Part shown: positions 26,779-35,528 of the stretch, one piece after another
Layout: the number at the start of each line of letters is the position of its first letter
Numbering within the stretch: the first letter of the stretch is position 1
From: Chryseobacterium sp. c4a
GTDB taxonomy: Bacteria > Bacteroidota > Bacteroidia > Flavobacteriales > Weeksellaceae
Length of the DNA: 64,000 nt
Direction of reading: 5' to 3'
Assembly: GCF_009900745.1 (NCBI RefSeq)
Contig: NZ_WXVU01000016.1
Coordinates: 62,001 to 126,000 of the forward strand
Translations under genes and position numbers: made by a program
The notes under the pieces: model-generated
The model's input: only the letters and a program-made list of their open reading frames with translations
The model's database searches: none
What the model was told of the DNA's origin: nothing

Positions 26779-27537
26779 TTAAAATTTGTTATTTAATTCT
26801 TTTAAAATTGCTTCTCCAACGCTCTTTGCAGATTGTGGATTTTGTCCGGTGATGACTCTTTGATCAGAAACAACATGATTCTGCCAAAGTCCGGATTTTT
26901 CAAATTGTGCTCCTCTTTCTTTTAATTTGTTTTCCAGTAAGAAAGGAACAACATCCGTTAATTTTACTGCGGATTCTTCTTCATTAGTAAACGCATTGAT
27001 CTTTTTGCCATCTACCAGGTATTTTCCGTTATTCAGTTTGATATTCACCAAACCTGCCGGCCCGTGGCATACTCCTGCTACAATTCCTCCGTTTTCATAA
27101 ACTGTGGAGGCGATATCTGCCAATTCTTTATTGTCAGCCAAGTCCCACATTGCTCCATGTCCGCCTGCATAAAAGATCGTTGAGTAGTCTTTGGGATTTA
27201 CCTGTGATGGCGTTAAAGAATGATCAATCTTGTTTCTGTATTCCTTGTTTTCCCAGAACTCTTTGTTGACAGGATCTTTTAAATCAAATCCGTCTACTGG
27301 TGGAGTTCCTCCTTTTGGACTTACAAAGTCAATTTCATATCCTGCTTTGTGAAGCACTTCCCATGGGTGAGAAACTTCGCCCAGATAATATCCTGTTTTT
27401 TCGTTTGTGCTACCTTTTTTGTCATGGCTGGTTACAACGAATAAGATTTTCTTTTTCATATCAATAGATTTTTGGTGTTGAGCCTGAATAAATCCTATTG
27501 TGAAAAGGCTTAGAAATAAAAGCGCCAGTTTTTTCAT
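26779..27537 (-). CDS. Exported DJ-1/PfpI (type 1 glutamine amidotransferase-like) protein
   Basis: 252 residues. The nucleophile elbow is GIVAGVCHGPAGLVN with a Cys near 161, plus a nearby acidic residue in YAGGHGAMWD. A signal peptide (MKKLALLFLSLFTIGFIQAQ) precedes it, which is unusual for this mostly cytoplasmic, Hsp31/glyoxalase III-like family; an internal start at MKKKILFVV near residue 27 would give a cytoplasmic form. A role against methylglyoxal or other electrophiles is plausible. Confidence 0.85.
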   Translation of the reverse strand: MKKLALLFLSLFTIGFIQAQHQKSIDMKKKILFVVTSHDKKGSTNEKTGYYLGEVSHPWEVLHKAGYEIDFVSPKGGTPPVDGFDLKDPVNKEFWENKEYRNKIDHSLTPSQVNPKDYSTIFYAGGHGAMWDLADNKELADIASTVYENGGIVAGVCHGPAGLVNIKLNNGKYLVDGKKINAFTNEEESAVKLTDVVPFLLENKLKERGAQFEKSGLWQNHVVSDQRVITGQNPQSAKSVGEAILKELNNKF

Positions 27538-27539
27538 TC

Positions 27540-27827
27540 TTAAATGAGGTTGGTGATGTAAAGTTGAGGAACTTCCTGAAGTTTTTCATCAATTAAAACA
27601 CCGAAAGCTTTAATATAAGGCTGCTCATTATGCTGTGCTAATCCTTCTTCGCTTTTCCATATTTCGTAGAATACAAAATGATTTTTGTCTTCAATTCCCT
27701 GATGAAGATTGTACAATTCACAAGCTTCTTCTTTTCTTGTTTCTTTTACCATATTCTGAAGAACTTCCAATACTTCTGAACGGTGCTCTTCTTTGGCTTT
27801 AATAACTGCGGTAAGGTGAATTTTCAT
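27540..27827 (-). CDS. Antibiotic-biosynthesis-monooxygenase (YgiN-like) domain protein
   Basis: 95 residues, a dimeric ferredoxin-like ABM fold: KIHLTAVIKAKEEHRSEVLEVLQ at the N terminus and FVFYEIWKSEEGLAQHNEQPYI near 50-72. YgiN-like members oxidise quinols and are often encoded with MdaB-type quinone reductases, exactly as here: it overlaps the mdaB-like gene by 1 bp. The pair would form a quinone redox cycle. Confidence 0.88.
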   Translation of the reverse strand: MKIHLTAVIKAKEEHRSEVLEVLQNMVKETRKEEACELYNLHQGIEDKNHFVFYEIWKSEEGLAQHNEQPYIKAFGVLIDEKLQEVPQLYITNLI

Positions 27828-28441
27828 TATACTAATTCTGGTGTTAATTCTTTTGCAAATACGTTTTTCACATGGTCTCTGTACAACTTCATATCACGTT
27901 CTACGTTGGCATTTTTTTCCACATCATGGAAGTGGAAGCTGTCCATTTTTTCTAACGATACGAAAGCGTTCATTCTGTGGAACCCAAATAGAGGTCCTTC
28001 GTCTACACTTTTCTCATCAAAAAATTCTCCAGGAAGGGTAAAGGCTGTAGCAGGAGCATTCCAGCTTGTGGTCAGCATATATTTTCTTCCGCCAAGCATT
28101 CCGCCTGTTCCGTAGTTGATTTCAGGATTGGCCGCATTTCTACCATCACTCATATAAATACCTTTAGCGTGGCCTGCTGTGAAAACTTCATCAATATATT
28201 TTTTCAATCCGTTCGGAAGTTGGAACCACCAGATGGGAGTGTGGTAAATGATATAATCTGCCCAAACGAATTTTTGTACTTCTTCATGTTTGTCATAATT
28301 TTCACTTACATTGGTTACCTTTATTTCTACATTATCAAATTCTTTAAGAACGGCTAATGTATTTTCTGCGATAGTCTGATTATATTTTCCTCCGGAATGC
28401 CCGAAGTTCTGTCCTCCGTTAATGATTAATACTTTTTTCAT
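27827..28441 (-). CDS. mdaB: MdaB-like NAD(P)H quinone oxidoreductase
   Basis: 204 residues, flavodoxin-like fold. Hallmarks are INGGQNFGHSGGKYN at the N terminus (FAD/FMN phosphate loop), YHTPIWWFQLPNGLKKYIDEV near 81-101 and GTGGMLGGRKYMLTTSWNAP near 130-149. It performs two-electron quinone reduction. First gene of the minus-strand run mdaB, ABM, DJ-1, AKR; the -7 box TAACTTTG lies 30 bp upstream. Confidence 0.9.
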   Translation of the reverse strand: MKKVLIINGGQNFGHSGGKYNQTIAENTLAVLKEFDNVEIKVTNVSENYDKHEEVQKFVWADYIIYHTPIWWFQLPNGLKKYIDEVFTAGHAKGIYMSDGRNAANPEINYGTGGMLGGRKYMLTTSWNAPATAFTLPGEFFDEKSVDEGPLFGFHRMNAFVSLEKMDSFHFHDVEKNANVERDMKLYRDHVKNVFAKELTPELV

Positions 28442-28470
28442 TTTTTTATGATTGTTTAAATTTTACTCTG

Positions 28471-28478
28471 CAAAGTTA
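28471..28478 (-). promoter_or_regulatory. -7 box of the mdaB operon
   Basis: Minus strand reads TAACTTTG, a full TAnnTTTG match, 30 bp before the mdaB ATG. Confidence 0.55.
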
Positions 28479-28704
28479 CTATGGAGTGTTGTATAATAAA
28501 AATAATATAAATTATAGGTAAGTATTATAATATTTATATGTTTGGGTTTTTAGTTTGAAAGTTATTGGTTGCTAGTTTTATACTGTGGTTTAAAGCCTGG
28601 TTTTTCCACGCTTTTATATAAAGTTTACTAGTTTTTATTGATTAATCTTTTTTTTCATGGTAAAATGTCATGCTGTATCTGAACTGGAATTTCTATTTGT
28701 CTCG

Positions 28705-28712
28705 TACATTTG
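28705..28712 (+). promoter_or_regulatory. -7 box of the metallophosphoesterase gene
   Basis: TACATTTG, a full TAnnTTTG match, 19 bp before the ATG. Confidence 0.5.
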
Positions 28713-28731
28713 ATTAACAAATTGACAGACA

Positions 28732-29478
28732 ATGATACAGATAGCAGTTTTTGGTGATGTGCATGGGAATCTTCCTGCATTGGAAGTAGTGTTGAAGGAT
28801 ATTGAAGAGAGAGGAATTCGTCAGAAGTTTTGCTTGGGTGATCTTGTAGATTTTGCTCCCTGGGGGAATGAAGTGATAGAAAGCATTAAAAGTTTAAATA
28901 TCCCTTGTATATTGGGAAATCATGATGAAAGAATTGCTTTTGATTTACCTGTTTTTCCTTTATCTAAGCATTCTGAAGAAGAAACAAAGGCAAGGTTTGT
29001 TGCGATTGATCATTCGAAAAAACATATTACAGAAGAAAACAAAAAGTTTCTTTCCGAACTTCCTTTTCACTTGAAACTAAATTATAAAATAGGCAATAAG
29101 CATTGGAATATTCAGTTGGTACATTCCAGTCTGGAAAGCAATGATACTTACTTATACGAATCAGAAAATGATGAGGTTTTTACCAGTATGCTGGAAGATT
29201 CAAAGGCTGATATTATTCTGATGGGACATACTCATCTATCATTTACAAAACAGTTTGAAAATAAAAAATGGGCAGTCAATTGTGGTTCTGTTGGAAGGTC
29301 TAAAGAAACAAATAGATTAGCTTCTTATCTCATATTGACTTTGGATACTGAAAAGATTACCCCTGAAATTATACAATTAGCATATCCGCTGGAAGAAACT
29401 GCCCGTCAGATCGAGGAAAGCGGGATTCCGGATTATTATGCTTCCTTTTTAAGAAATGAAAATGTATTAATATTATAA
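28732..29478 (+). CDS. Calcineurin-like metallophosphoesterase (YfcE/PrpE-type)
   Basis: 248 residues. All metal-site blocks are present: FGDVHGN (Asp8, His10), GDLVDF, GNHDE near 64, a His in LVHSSLES near 132, and MGHTHLSF near 163-170. Relatives hydrolyse phosphodiesters or dinucleotide polyphosphates. It is divergent from mdaB and followed after 40 bp by a LysR gene that has its own -7 box. Confidence 0.88.
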   Translation: MIQIAVFGDVHGNLPALEVVLKDIEERGIRQKFCLGDLVDFAPWGNEVIESIKSLNIPCILGNHDERIAFDLPVFPLSKHSEEETKARFVAIDHSKKHITEENKKFLSELPFHLKLNYKIGNKHWNIQLVHSSLESNDTYLYESENDEVFTSMLEDSKADIILMGHTHLSFTKQFENKKWAVNCGSVGRSKETNRLASYLILTLDTEKITPEIIQLAYPLEETARQIEESGIPDYYASFLRNENVLIL

Positions 29479-29486
29479 TTATTTTG

Positions 29487-29494
29487 TAAATTTG
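29487..29494 (+). promoter_or_regulatory. -7 box of the lysR gene
   Basis: TAAATTTG, 25 bp before the ATG and 9 bp after the preceding stop, so the LysR gene is transcribed separately. Confidence 0.5.
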
Positions 29495-29518
29495 CATCAG
29501 AATATTAATAAATAAGTC

Positions 29519-30418
29519 ATGGTCAATTTAGAATGGTATCGTACTTTTAAGGCGATCTATAAAACCGGGACATTGACAGGTGCAGCTGATGCCTTATTCA
29601 TTTCGCAGCCCGGGGTGAGCTTACATTTAGGTTCACTGGAAGCGTATGTAGGATATAAATTGTTCGACAGAACCGGTAGAAAAATGATTCCTACAGAGAG
29701 AGGAAAAGTATTGTTCAATGCCATAGCAGAACCTCTTACCAAGTTGGAAGATGTAGAGAAGAATTTTCAGAAATCTACAGAAAAACATACCCCAACCATT
29801 AGCGTCGGAATGTGTTTTGAAACTTTTCAAACGACTTTGGAGCAATATGTTTCTTCACTACCTTTCAACCTGATTATAAGCTTTGGAGAGTATCCTGAAA
29901 TGCTGGATCAATTGGATAAAGGAATCCTGGATCTTATTATTACTCCAAAAAAAGGATCTTCTCCTAATATAGAACATGAAGCATTTTCTTCTGAACAGAT
30001 TATTCTGGTAGGTGGAAAGGATGTAGATACAGATGCTTTTAAGAAGGTTTTAAAAACAAAAGATATAGAGCAGATCGAAGCGTGGCTAAAGAATGAAAAA
30101 TGGTATGGAACTACAGGAGATATGGAACATCTTTTCCAATACTGGACTTTAAACTTTGGGCACAAACCGAATTTCCGTCCGAATTATATTGTTCCGAACT
30201 TAAACTCCATCATCCGTTGTCTGAAAGGAGGAACAGGATTAGCGGTGGTTCCTGATTTTTTATGCAAAAATGAAATCGAAAGCGGAGAAATTAAGCTGAT
30301 CTGGGAAGGAAAGAAAAAACTGGAAAACACTTTGTATTTCGGATGTAGAAAGAAAACCAATTATCAAACGGAGATAGAACATATTAAAGGTTTATTCCGT
30401 AAGATGATGGGTAAGTAA
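29519..30418 (+). CDS. LysR-family transcriptional regulator
   Basis: 299 residues. An N-terminal winged helix-turn-helix (TGTLTGAADALFISQPGVS, residues 17-35) is followed by a two-lobed effector-binding domain (ISVGMCFETFQTTL onward). Effector unknown; the nearby quinone and electrophile genes are plausible targets, though LysR proteins usually act on a divergent neighbour and none lies upstream. Its 3' end overlaps the convergent GNAT gene by 27 bp. Confidence 0.9.
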   Translation: MVNLEWYRTFKAIYKTGTLTGAADALFISQPGVSLHLGSLEAYVGYKLFDRTGRKMIPTERGKVLFNAIAEPLTKLEDVEKNFQKSTEKHTPTISVGMCFETFQTTLEQYVSSLPFNLIISFGEYPEMLDQLDKGILDLIITPKKGSSPNIEHEAFSSEQIILVGGKDVDTDAFKKVLKTKDIEQIEAWLKNEKWYGTTGDMEHLFQYWTLNFGHKPNFRPNYIVPNLNSIIRCLKGGTGLAVVPDFLCKNEIESGEIKLIWEGKKKLENTLYFGCRKKTNYQTEIEHIKGLFRKMMGK

Positions 30419-30859
30419 AACCATATCCCTCATCTGTAAACCGTTTTCATAAATCGGGGATGGGTAATTTTCAATAAAGAAATCTTTACGTATCCCTGTT
30501 TTTTTGAAATCGTTTTTCTCATAAAACCGAATCTGCTGAAATCCGGTATCTGAAGTTCCGACACTCAGGACTTCATAATGATTATCAAGGGCTATTTCCT
30601 TGGCTTTTTTTATTAAAATACTTCCGAGTCCTTTACTTCTGTAGCTTTCAATGACTGCCATATTTTTAATCTCAAGTTCAGTATCACTGTTTTTACATAA
30701 AGCCATAACGGCAATATTTTCTGTTCCATCCTGTAAGAGATAGATATCACATTTGAAAATGTATTGATCAATGGCTTCAGTGGTCTCGTCAGCTAACAAT
30801 AGTAATTCATAAGGAATCTCCGAATCGTTGGCAATTTTGTTGAAAGTATATTGTTCCAT
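30392..30859 (-). CDS. GNAT-family N-acetyltransferase
   Basis: 155 residues. The acetyl-CoA-binding motif A is ESYRSKGLGSILIKKA near 89-104 (R/QxxGxG/A type), followed by HYEVLSVGTSDTGFQQIRFYEKNDF, the usual C-terminal GNAT half. Substrate unknown. It shares a 27-bp tail-to-tail overlap with lysR. Confidence 0.88.
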   Translation of the reverse strand: MEQYTFNKIANDSEIPYELLLLADETTEAIDQYIFKCDIYLLQDGTENIAVMALCKNSDTELEIKNMAVIESYRSKGLGSILIKKAKEIALDNHYEVLSVGTSDTGFQQIRFYEKNDFKKTGIRKDFFIENYPSPIYENGLQMRDMVLLTHHLTE

Positions 30860-30958
30860 CTATAAGCTTATATGAATAGTTTGAGAATCATCATTTCCAC
30901 AAAAATAAGGAAAATAGAGACTTGAATCCAGTCATAGATTGAATCGTAAATATTGGAG

Positions 30959-31220
30959 GTTGGAAATCGCGAAGACGCAAAAAAATAAATAATACGCTGC
31001 TTTTAAGGCGCAAGAAAATCGAAGATTCTCAGCAATATTCTATTGCTGATATTTTGCTGCTAATGCACAAATAGATTTTATGCGTAAGTTCTGAAAGTAT
31101 AATTTTATTCAGTAAGGGCATTAAAAATCATCGGTATTCAATTTTATCGCAGATAAAATCCTAGCGTCTTAAATACAACGCCTCAACGAGAGAAATCTAG
31201 CGTCTTCGCGGTTTTCCAAC
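30959..31220. repeat. 262-bp inverted-repeat element, family 1, copy C
   Basis: It starts GTTGGAAATCGCGAAGACGC and ends GCGTCTTCGCGGTTTTCCAAC. The interior, reverse-complemented, matches copy B at 19278-19529 (ATTTTATCTGCGATAAAATTGA and neighbouring bases). It occupies most of the 486-bp space between the divergent GNAT and aldo/keto reductase genes. The rest of that space is AT-rich with no other structure seen. Confidence 0.8.
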
Positions 31221-31345
31221 ATCACTGCAAACACTCATTAAATAACATTTTTTTAACAAAAACAGTAAAATTGGTAAGCCGAAGTTCCGTTTTTTTGTCG
31301 CAAATTTGTTTAATCACTTTATATTAATCATTAAAATAAAGACTT

Positions 31346-32221
31346 ATGCAAAAGAAAACCTATACAGGGCAACCTGTAGTAACCTTAAATAATGGAGTAG
31401 ATATTCCTGCTTTAGGCTTTGGAGTATGGCAGATGGAAGATCTGCAAGAATGCGAAAATGCAGTAATCAAAGCTATTCAGACAGGATACAGAATGATTGA
31501 TACTGCTGCTATTTATCAAAATGAAACCGCTGTAGGTGCTGCAGTGAAGAAAAGTGGAGTAGACAGAGATGAATTGTTCATTACTTCTAAAGTTTGGGTT
31601 CAGGATCATGGGTATGAAAAAGCAAAAAAGGCATTCCAGAGAACGTTAGACAGATTACAGATGGATTATTTGGATATGTATCTTATTCACTGGCCTTATG
31701 GTGACTTTTTGGGAACCTGGAAGGCTTTAGAAGATCTGTATCAGGAAGGAAAGATTAAAGCGATCGGAGTTTGTAATTTTACGGTTGAAAAGCTTGAAGA
31801 ATTAAAAGCAAATTCAACAGTTCTTCCGGTAATTAACCAGATTGAGCTGCATCCTGTTTTTCAACAAAAAGAATTACAAGTTTATAACAGAGAAAATAAT
31901 ATCATCACTCAGCCATGGAGTCCGCTTGGAAATGGAAATGCAAATCTTTTGAGTAATCCTGATTTAAAATCAATCGCAGAGAAATATGGTAAAACAGTTG
32001 CTCAGGTCATTTTGAGATGGCATTTACAGGAAGGATTTGTGGTAATTCCAAAATCTGTTACTCCATCAAGAATTGAGGAGAACTTTAATGTATTTGATTT
32101 TGAACTTACAGAGGATGAAATGAATGTTGTTCGTTCTTTAGATACAGGAAAAAGACTATTCTTTGATCCAAAAGACCCTGAATGGGAACAGAAAATGTTG
32201 AATGCTGTAGCGGATATTTAA
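31346..32221 (+). CDS. Aldo/keto reductase (2,5-diketo-D-gluconate reductase-like)
   Basis: 291 residues. Catalytic residues are visible: Asp and Tyr in RMIDTAAIYQNE (near 50-60), Lys in ITSKVWV (near 81) and His in DMYLIHWPYGD (near 114). The NADPH site motif VVIPKSVTPSRIEEN is near 234-248. It reduces small aldehydes and ketones; not closely related to the AKR at 25783. Monocistronic. Confidence 0.92.
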   Translation: MQKKTYTGQPVVTLNNGVDIPALGFGVWQMEDLQECENAVIKAIQTGYRMIDTAAIYQNETAVGAAVKKSGVDRDELFITSKVWVQDHGYEKAKKAFQRTLDRLQMDYLDMYLIHWPYGDFLGTWKALEDLYQEGKIKAIGVCNFTVEKLEELKANSTVLPVINQIELHPVFQQKELQVYNRENNIITQPWSPLGNGNANLLSNPDLKSIAEKYGKTVAQVILRWHLQEGFVVIPKSVTPSRIEENFNVFDFELTEDEMNVVRSLDTGKRLFFDPKDPEWEQKMLNAVADI

Positions 32222-32241
32222 GCTTAATTAAAAATTATATC

Positions 32242-32302
32242 TCCCACAGATTTCCCAAATTTCACAGATTAAAAATCTGCGTAATCTCTGAGATCTGTGG
32301 GA
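32242..32302. repeat. 61-bp palindrome, family 2
   Basis: Ends TCCCACAGAT / ATCTGTGGGA, with internal AATTTCACAGATT and AAAAATCTGCGTAAT shared with the palindrome at 19541-19601. Lies 20 bp past the aldo/keto reductase stop. Confidence 0.7.
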
Positions 32303-32393
32303 ATTTTATTTTCTGCTGGGTGTGAGGAATATCATATCCTATTGAAAATGAGGTGTACTTATTTTTTGTACCTTTTTATTTAAAATAATTTCT

Positions 32394-33455
32394 ATGTTTT
32401 GGCCAGATATAATCAGCAAAAAATTAGGAGTGCAATATCCTATCATTCAAGCTCCGATGTTTGGAGTAAGTACTGTACCAATGGTTGCTGCTGCTGCCCG
32501 TGCAGGTTGCCTGGGATCTTTGGCATTGGCTGATCTTTCGGCAGATGAATCTATTGAACTGATACGAGAAACAAGAAAATTAACGAATAAACCTTTTGCT
32601 GCGAATATTTTTACTCATTATATTCCTGAAGTGACTGATGCTTTAAGGGCAAAATTCGCTCAAACTAGACCGTTTTTAGAACAGCTGGCAAAGGATAACA
32701 ATATTGAAGTCAGCCTTCCTGATCTGGAAGATCTTAAAGTGAGATCTTACCATGAGTTGGTAGATGCAGTTATTGAAGAAAACTGTAAGATTTTAAGCTT
32801 TACTTTCGGAAATCTGGATGCCCAAAGTATTCAGAAACTGAAAGAAAATGGGGTAACACTCATCGGAACCTGTACCTCTGTGAATGAAGCTTTAATTTTA
32901 GAAAAATCAGGAATTGATATTATTTGTGTGCAAGGAACGGAAGCAGGTGGTCACAGAGGAACTTTTGATCCTGACCATGTTCTCCAAATCGGAGGATTGT
33001 CTTTATTATCACAGGTATATGATCATGTGAAAGTTCCACTAATCTATGCAGGCGGAATTTACAATGGTAAAACTTTGCAGGCAGTAAAAGAGCTGGGAGC
33101 CCAGGGATTTCAAGTAGGTAATCTTTTATTATGTTCTCAAGAAAGTGCTATGCAGCCTTTTGAAAAAGAAAGGCTTAAAAAGGTGAGAGAAGATGAGATT
33201 ATTTTAACGAAAAGTTTTTCAGGTAGATATGCGAGAGGAGTGAGAAATAAATATATAGAAGCCGTTGAAAATTCTGAATATATCTTACCTTATCCTTATC
33301 AGAATAAACTGACTAATGCACTTCGTAAAGCTGCAAAGTCTAAGCAGGATCCAGATTTTGTAGGTATTTGGGCCGGGCAATCTATTCATGAGTATAGTGA
33401 GCTTTCTACGGAACAAATTCTGAGAAATCTCATATTTCAAATAGAGGAGAAGTAA
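32394..33455 (+). CDS. Nitronate monooxygenase
   Basis: 353 residues, FMN TIM-barrel of the 2-nitropropane dioxygenase family. It starts with the family block KLGVQYPIIQAPMFGVST; CVQGTEAGGHRGTF near 178-191 includes the catalytic His, and IYAGGIYNGKTLQAVKELGA near 219-238 binds FMN phosphate. It oxidises nitronates such as propionate-3-nitronate, a detoxification role. Monocistronic. Confidence 0.92.
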   Translation: MFWPDIISKKLGVQYPIIQAPMFGVSTVPMVAAAARAGCLGSLALADLSADESIELIRETRKLTNKPFAANIFTHYIPEVTDALRAKFAQTRPFLEQLAKDNNIEVSLPDLEDLKVRSYHELVDAVIEENCKILSFTFGNLDAQSIQKLKENGVTLIGTCTSVNEALILEKSGIDIICVQGTEAGGHRGTFDPDHVLQIGGLSLLSQVYDHVKVPLIYAGGIYNGKTLQAVKELGAQGFQVGNLLLCSQESAMQPFEKERLKKVREDEIILTKSFSGRYARGVRNKYIEAVENSEYILPYPYQNKLTNALRKAAKSKQDPDFVGIWAGQSIHEYSELSTEQILRNLIFQIEEK

Positions 33456-33504
33456 TTGAAATTGTATTATCTTCGGGGCTTAAATATAATTTTAAACTTT
33501 AATC

Positions 33505-33954
33505 ATGAAAAAATTATTTCTGGCACTTGCCGCATTTTCTGCTATTGTATCATGCAGTAGTGATGATAACAATTCTAAAAAAGAAGAGGTATCTCCAATT
33601 GTAGGAACATGGAATCAGTATAAAGCAGATGTTTATACTACTTCTGATAATAAAACAAAAGCAGTTTATCCTTCAGGCTGCGAATCAGAAAATACTTTTG
33701 AATACAATAAAACCGAAGTGAATACTGTAGGCCATTCGTTGAATAAAGATGGTGCATGTGTTCCGTCTGATTATCATAATGCGAAATATACGTATGATCA
33801 AAATGCCAAGAAATTATGGTATAATAATTCTAACAGAGTTTATAAGGTTAATAAATTAACATCGACAGAATTAGTGACAGAAGATAATACAGAAGATAGA
33901 GATGGTGATGGGATGAATGATGTGGTGATAAGATATTTCAGAAGAGTTAAATAA
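33505..33954 (+). CDS. Lipocalin-like lipoprotein
   Basis: 149 residues. Lipobox AIVSC (Cys17) followed by SSDDN, an acidic stretch like the surface-export signal of flavobacterial lipoproteins. The mature part begins VGTWNQYKAD and is beta-rich, as in the lipocalin-like domain proteins common in this group. Ligand unknown. Confidence 0.75.
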   Translation: MKKLFLALAAFSAIVSCSSDDNNSKKEEVSPIVGTWNQYKADVYTTSDNKTKAVYPSGCESENTFEYNKTEVNTVGHSLNKDGACVPSDYHNAKYTYDQNAKKLWYNNSNRVYKVNKLTSTELVTEDNTEDRDGDGMNDVVIRYFRRVK

Positions 33955-33960
33955 AAAATA

Positions 33961-33996
33961 AAAAATTCCCTTTGGTTGTACTAAAGGGAATTTTTC
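33961..33996 (+). terminator. Terminator after the lipocalin-like gene
   Basis: Stem AAAAATTCCCTTT / AAAGGGAATTTTT, only 6 bp past the stop codon. Confidence 0.9.
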
Positions 33997-34128
33997 TTTA
34001 TATCAGGTTGTGAAACGAGTTATTTTAATGGATTGAAGAAATTATAGAAGTCTACATCACTAGAAATATTTAATCTTTTTTTATTACTCATTTGTTTTCA
34101 AATGGTATTATGGAATGGCTATAACATG

Positions 34129-34164
34129 AAAACCTCCTTTCAGCATCACTGAAAGGAGGTTTTA
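34129..34164 (-). terminator. Terminator after mpl
   Basis: Perfect 15-bp stem AAAACCTCCTTTCAG / CTGAAAGGAGGTTTT, 20 bp past the mpl stop on the minus strand. Confidence 0.9.
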
Positions 34165-34184
34165 TTTCTATACTTCAAATTGAA

Positions 34185-35522
34185 TTATTTTGTCAGATCC
34201 AATCCGCCAAAATTTCCTGAACTCATCATGAGGTAAACTCCGTCTGTTTTATCCAAAGTATTCCAGTAAGCATGAAGATCTTCAGCATTGGTAAAAACCC
34301 TTAGATGATCATTCTTGAATTTTTCTTTAATAAATTCAGGAGAGATAGGTTCCATTCTTTTAATCTTTAAAGCATCTTCGGAATAGAAAACGATAGCTTC
34401 ATCCAATCCGTCCATAGCATGATCATACTGCTCTAAAAAGGCAGGGTTTAAGCTGGAATAGGTATGAAGTTCAAGGAAACCATATTTTCTTTCGTTTTTG
34501 AACTGTTCTTTGAATGCTTTTACTGCAGCTTTTACCTTACTTGGTGCATGGGCAAAGTCTTTATATAATGTTCCTTTGTCTTCTCTTTCTACTTTTTCAA
34601 GACGTTTAGAAGCTCCTTTAAAGCTCATAATCGCCTCATAGAAGTCCTCATCCATGATTCCCAATTGTTGGCAAATATGTCTTGCTCCTTCCATATTCAG
34701 CAGATTGTGTGCGCCAAACACAGAAAGAGGAACATCTCCCATTTCGGTTTTTAAATATACTTTTCCGTTACTGATTTCATAATCAGGAGTTTTATAAGGG
34801 ATTTTTCTAAAGTAGTTTTCTGCGTTTTCCACTACTTTCACTACTTCCGGGTCTTCTTCATTGTATACTAAAACCCCACCTGCTGTAATGCTTGCAACAA
34901 ATTTTCTGAATTGATCGATATAGTCATCAAAAGTTTTGAAAACATTGATATGATCCCATGCAATACCACTCATTAAAGCAATATTCGGTTGGTACAATAA
35001 AAATTTTGAACGAAGATCAATAGGAGAGGAAAGGTATTCATCACCTTCCAATACCATGAAATCATTATCCTGAGTCAGTTTTACCATACAGTCGAAACCT
35101 TCCAATTGTGCTCCTACCATAAAGTCTACATCTTTCTGATGGAAATTCAGAACATGAAGGATCATGGAGGTAATGGTTGTTTTTCCGTGAGAACCGGCAA
35201 TTACAACTCTTGTTTTATTTTTAGACTGTTCGTATAGGAACTCGGGATAAGAATATATTTTTAACCCTAATTCCTTTGCCTTTGCCAATTCAGGATTGTC
35301 CTGATGAGCATGCATACCAAGAATAACAGCATCAATGTCTGATGTGATTTTTTCCGGGAACCAACCCATTTCCTGAGGTAATATTCCCTTTTTCTCCAAT
35401 CTGGATTTAGATGGTTCAAAAATAGCATCGTCTGAACCGGTAACCTGATATCCTTTATCTTTTAATGCGATGGCTAGATTGTGCATGGCGCTTCCGCCAA
35501 CGGCAATGAAGTGGGTTTTCAA
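34185..35522 (-). CDS. mpl: Mur ligase family protein, Mpl-type
   Basis: 445 residues, Mur-ligase three-domain layout: Rossmann N-domain (GGSAMHNLAIALKDKGYQV), ATP P-loop GSHGKTTITSM near 113-123, and a C-terminal domain ending MMSSGNFGGLDL. Mpl reuses cell-wall tripeptide by ligating it to UDP-MurNAc. Length agrees with Mpl (about 450) rather than MurC, but substrate choice is not provable from sequence. The lipoprotein gene lies 6 bp upstream. Confidence 0.85.
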   Translation of the reverse strand: MKTHFIAVGGSAMHNLAIALKDKGYQVTGSDDAIFEPSKSRLEKKGILPQEMGWFPEKITSDIDAVILGMHAHQDNPELAKAKELGLKIYSYPEFLYEQSKNKTRVVIAGSHGKTTITSMILHVLNFHQKDVDFMVGAQLEGFDCMVKLTQDNDFMVLEGDEYLSSPIDLRSKFLLYQPNIALMSGIAWDHINVFKTFDDYIDQFRKFVASITAGGVLVYNEEDPEVVKVVENAENYFRKIPYKTPDYEISNGKVYLKTEMGDVPLSVFGAHNLLNMEGARHICQQLGIMDEDFYEAIMSFKGASKRLEKVEREDKGTLYKDFAHAPSKVKAAVKAFKEQFKNERKYGFLELHTYSSLNPAFLEQYDHAMDGLDEAIVFYSEDALKIKRMEPISPEFIKEKFKNDHLRVFTNAEDLHAYWNTLDKTDGVYLMMSSGNFGGLDLTK

Positions 35523-35528
35523 TTGTAT

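Noticed and set aside
34020..34091. A 23-codon minus-strand frame (MSNKKRLNISSDV...) between two terminators
   Set aside because: No recognisable leader, no known family, and too short to exclude chance. Only conservation in relatives would rescue it.
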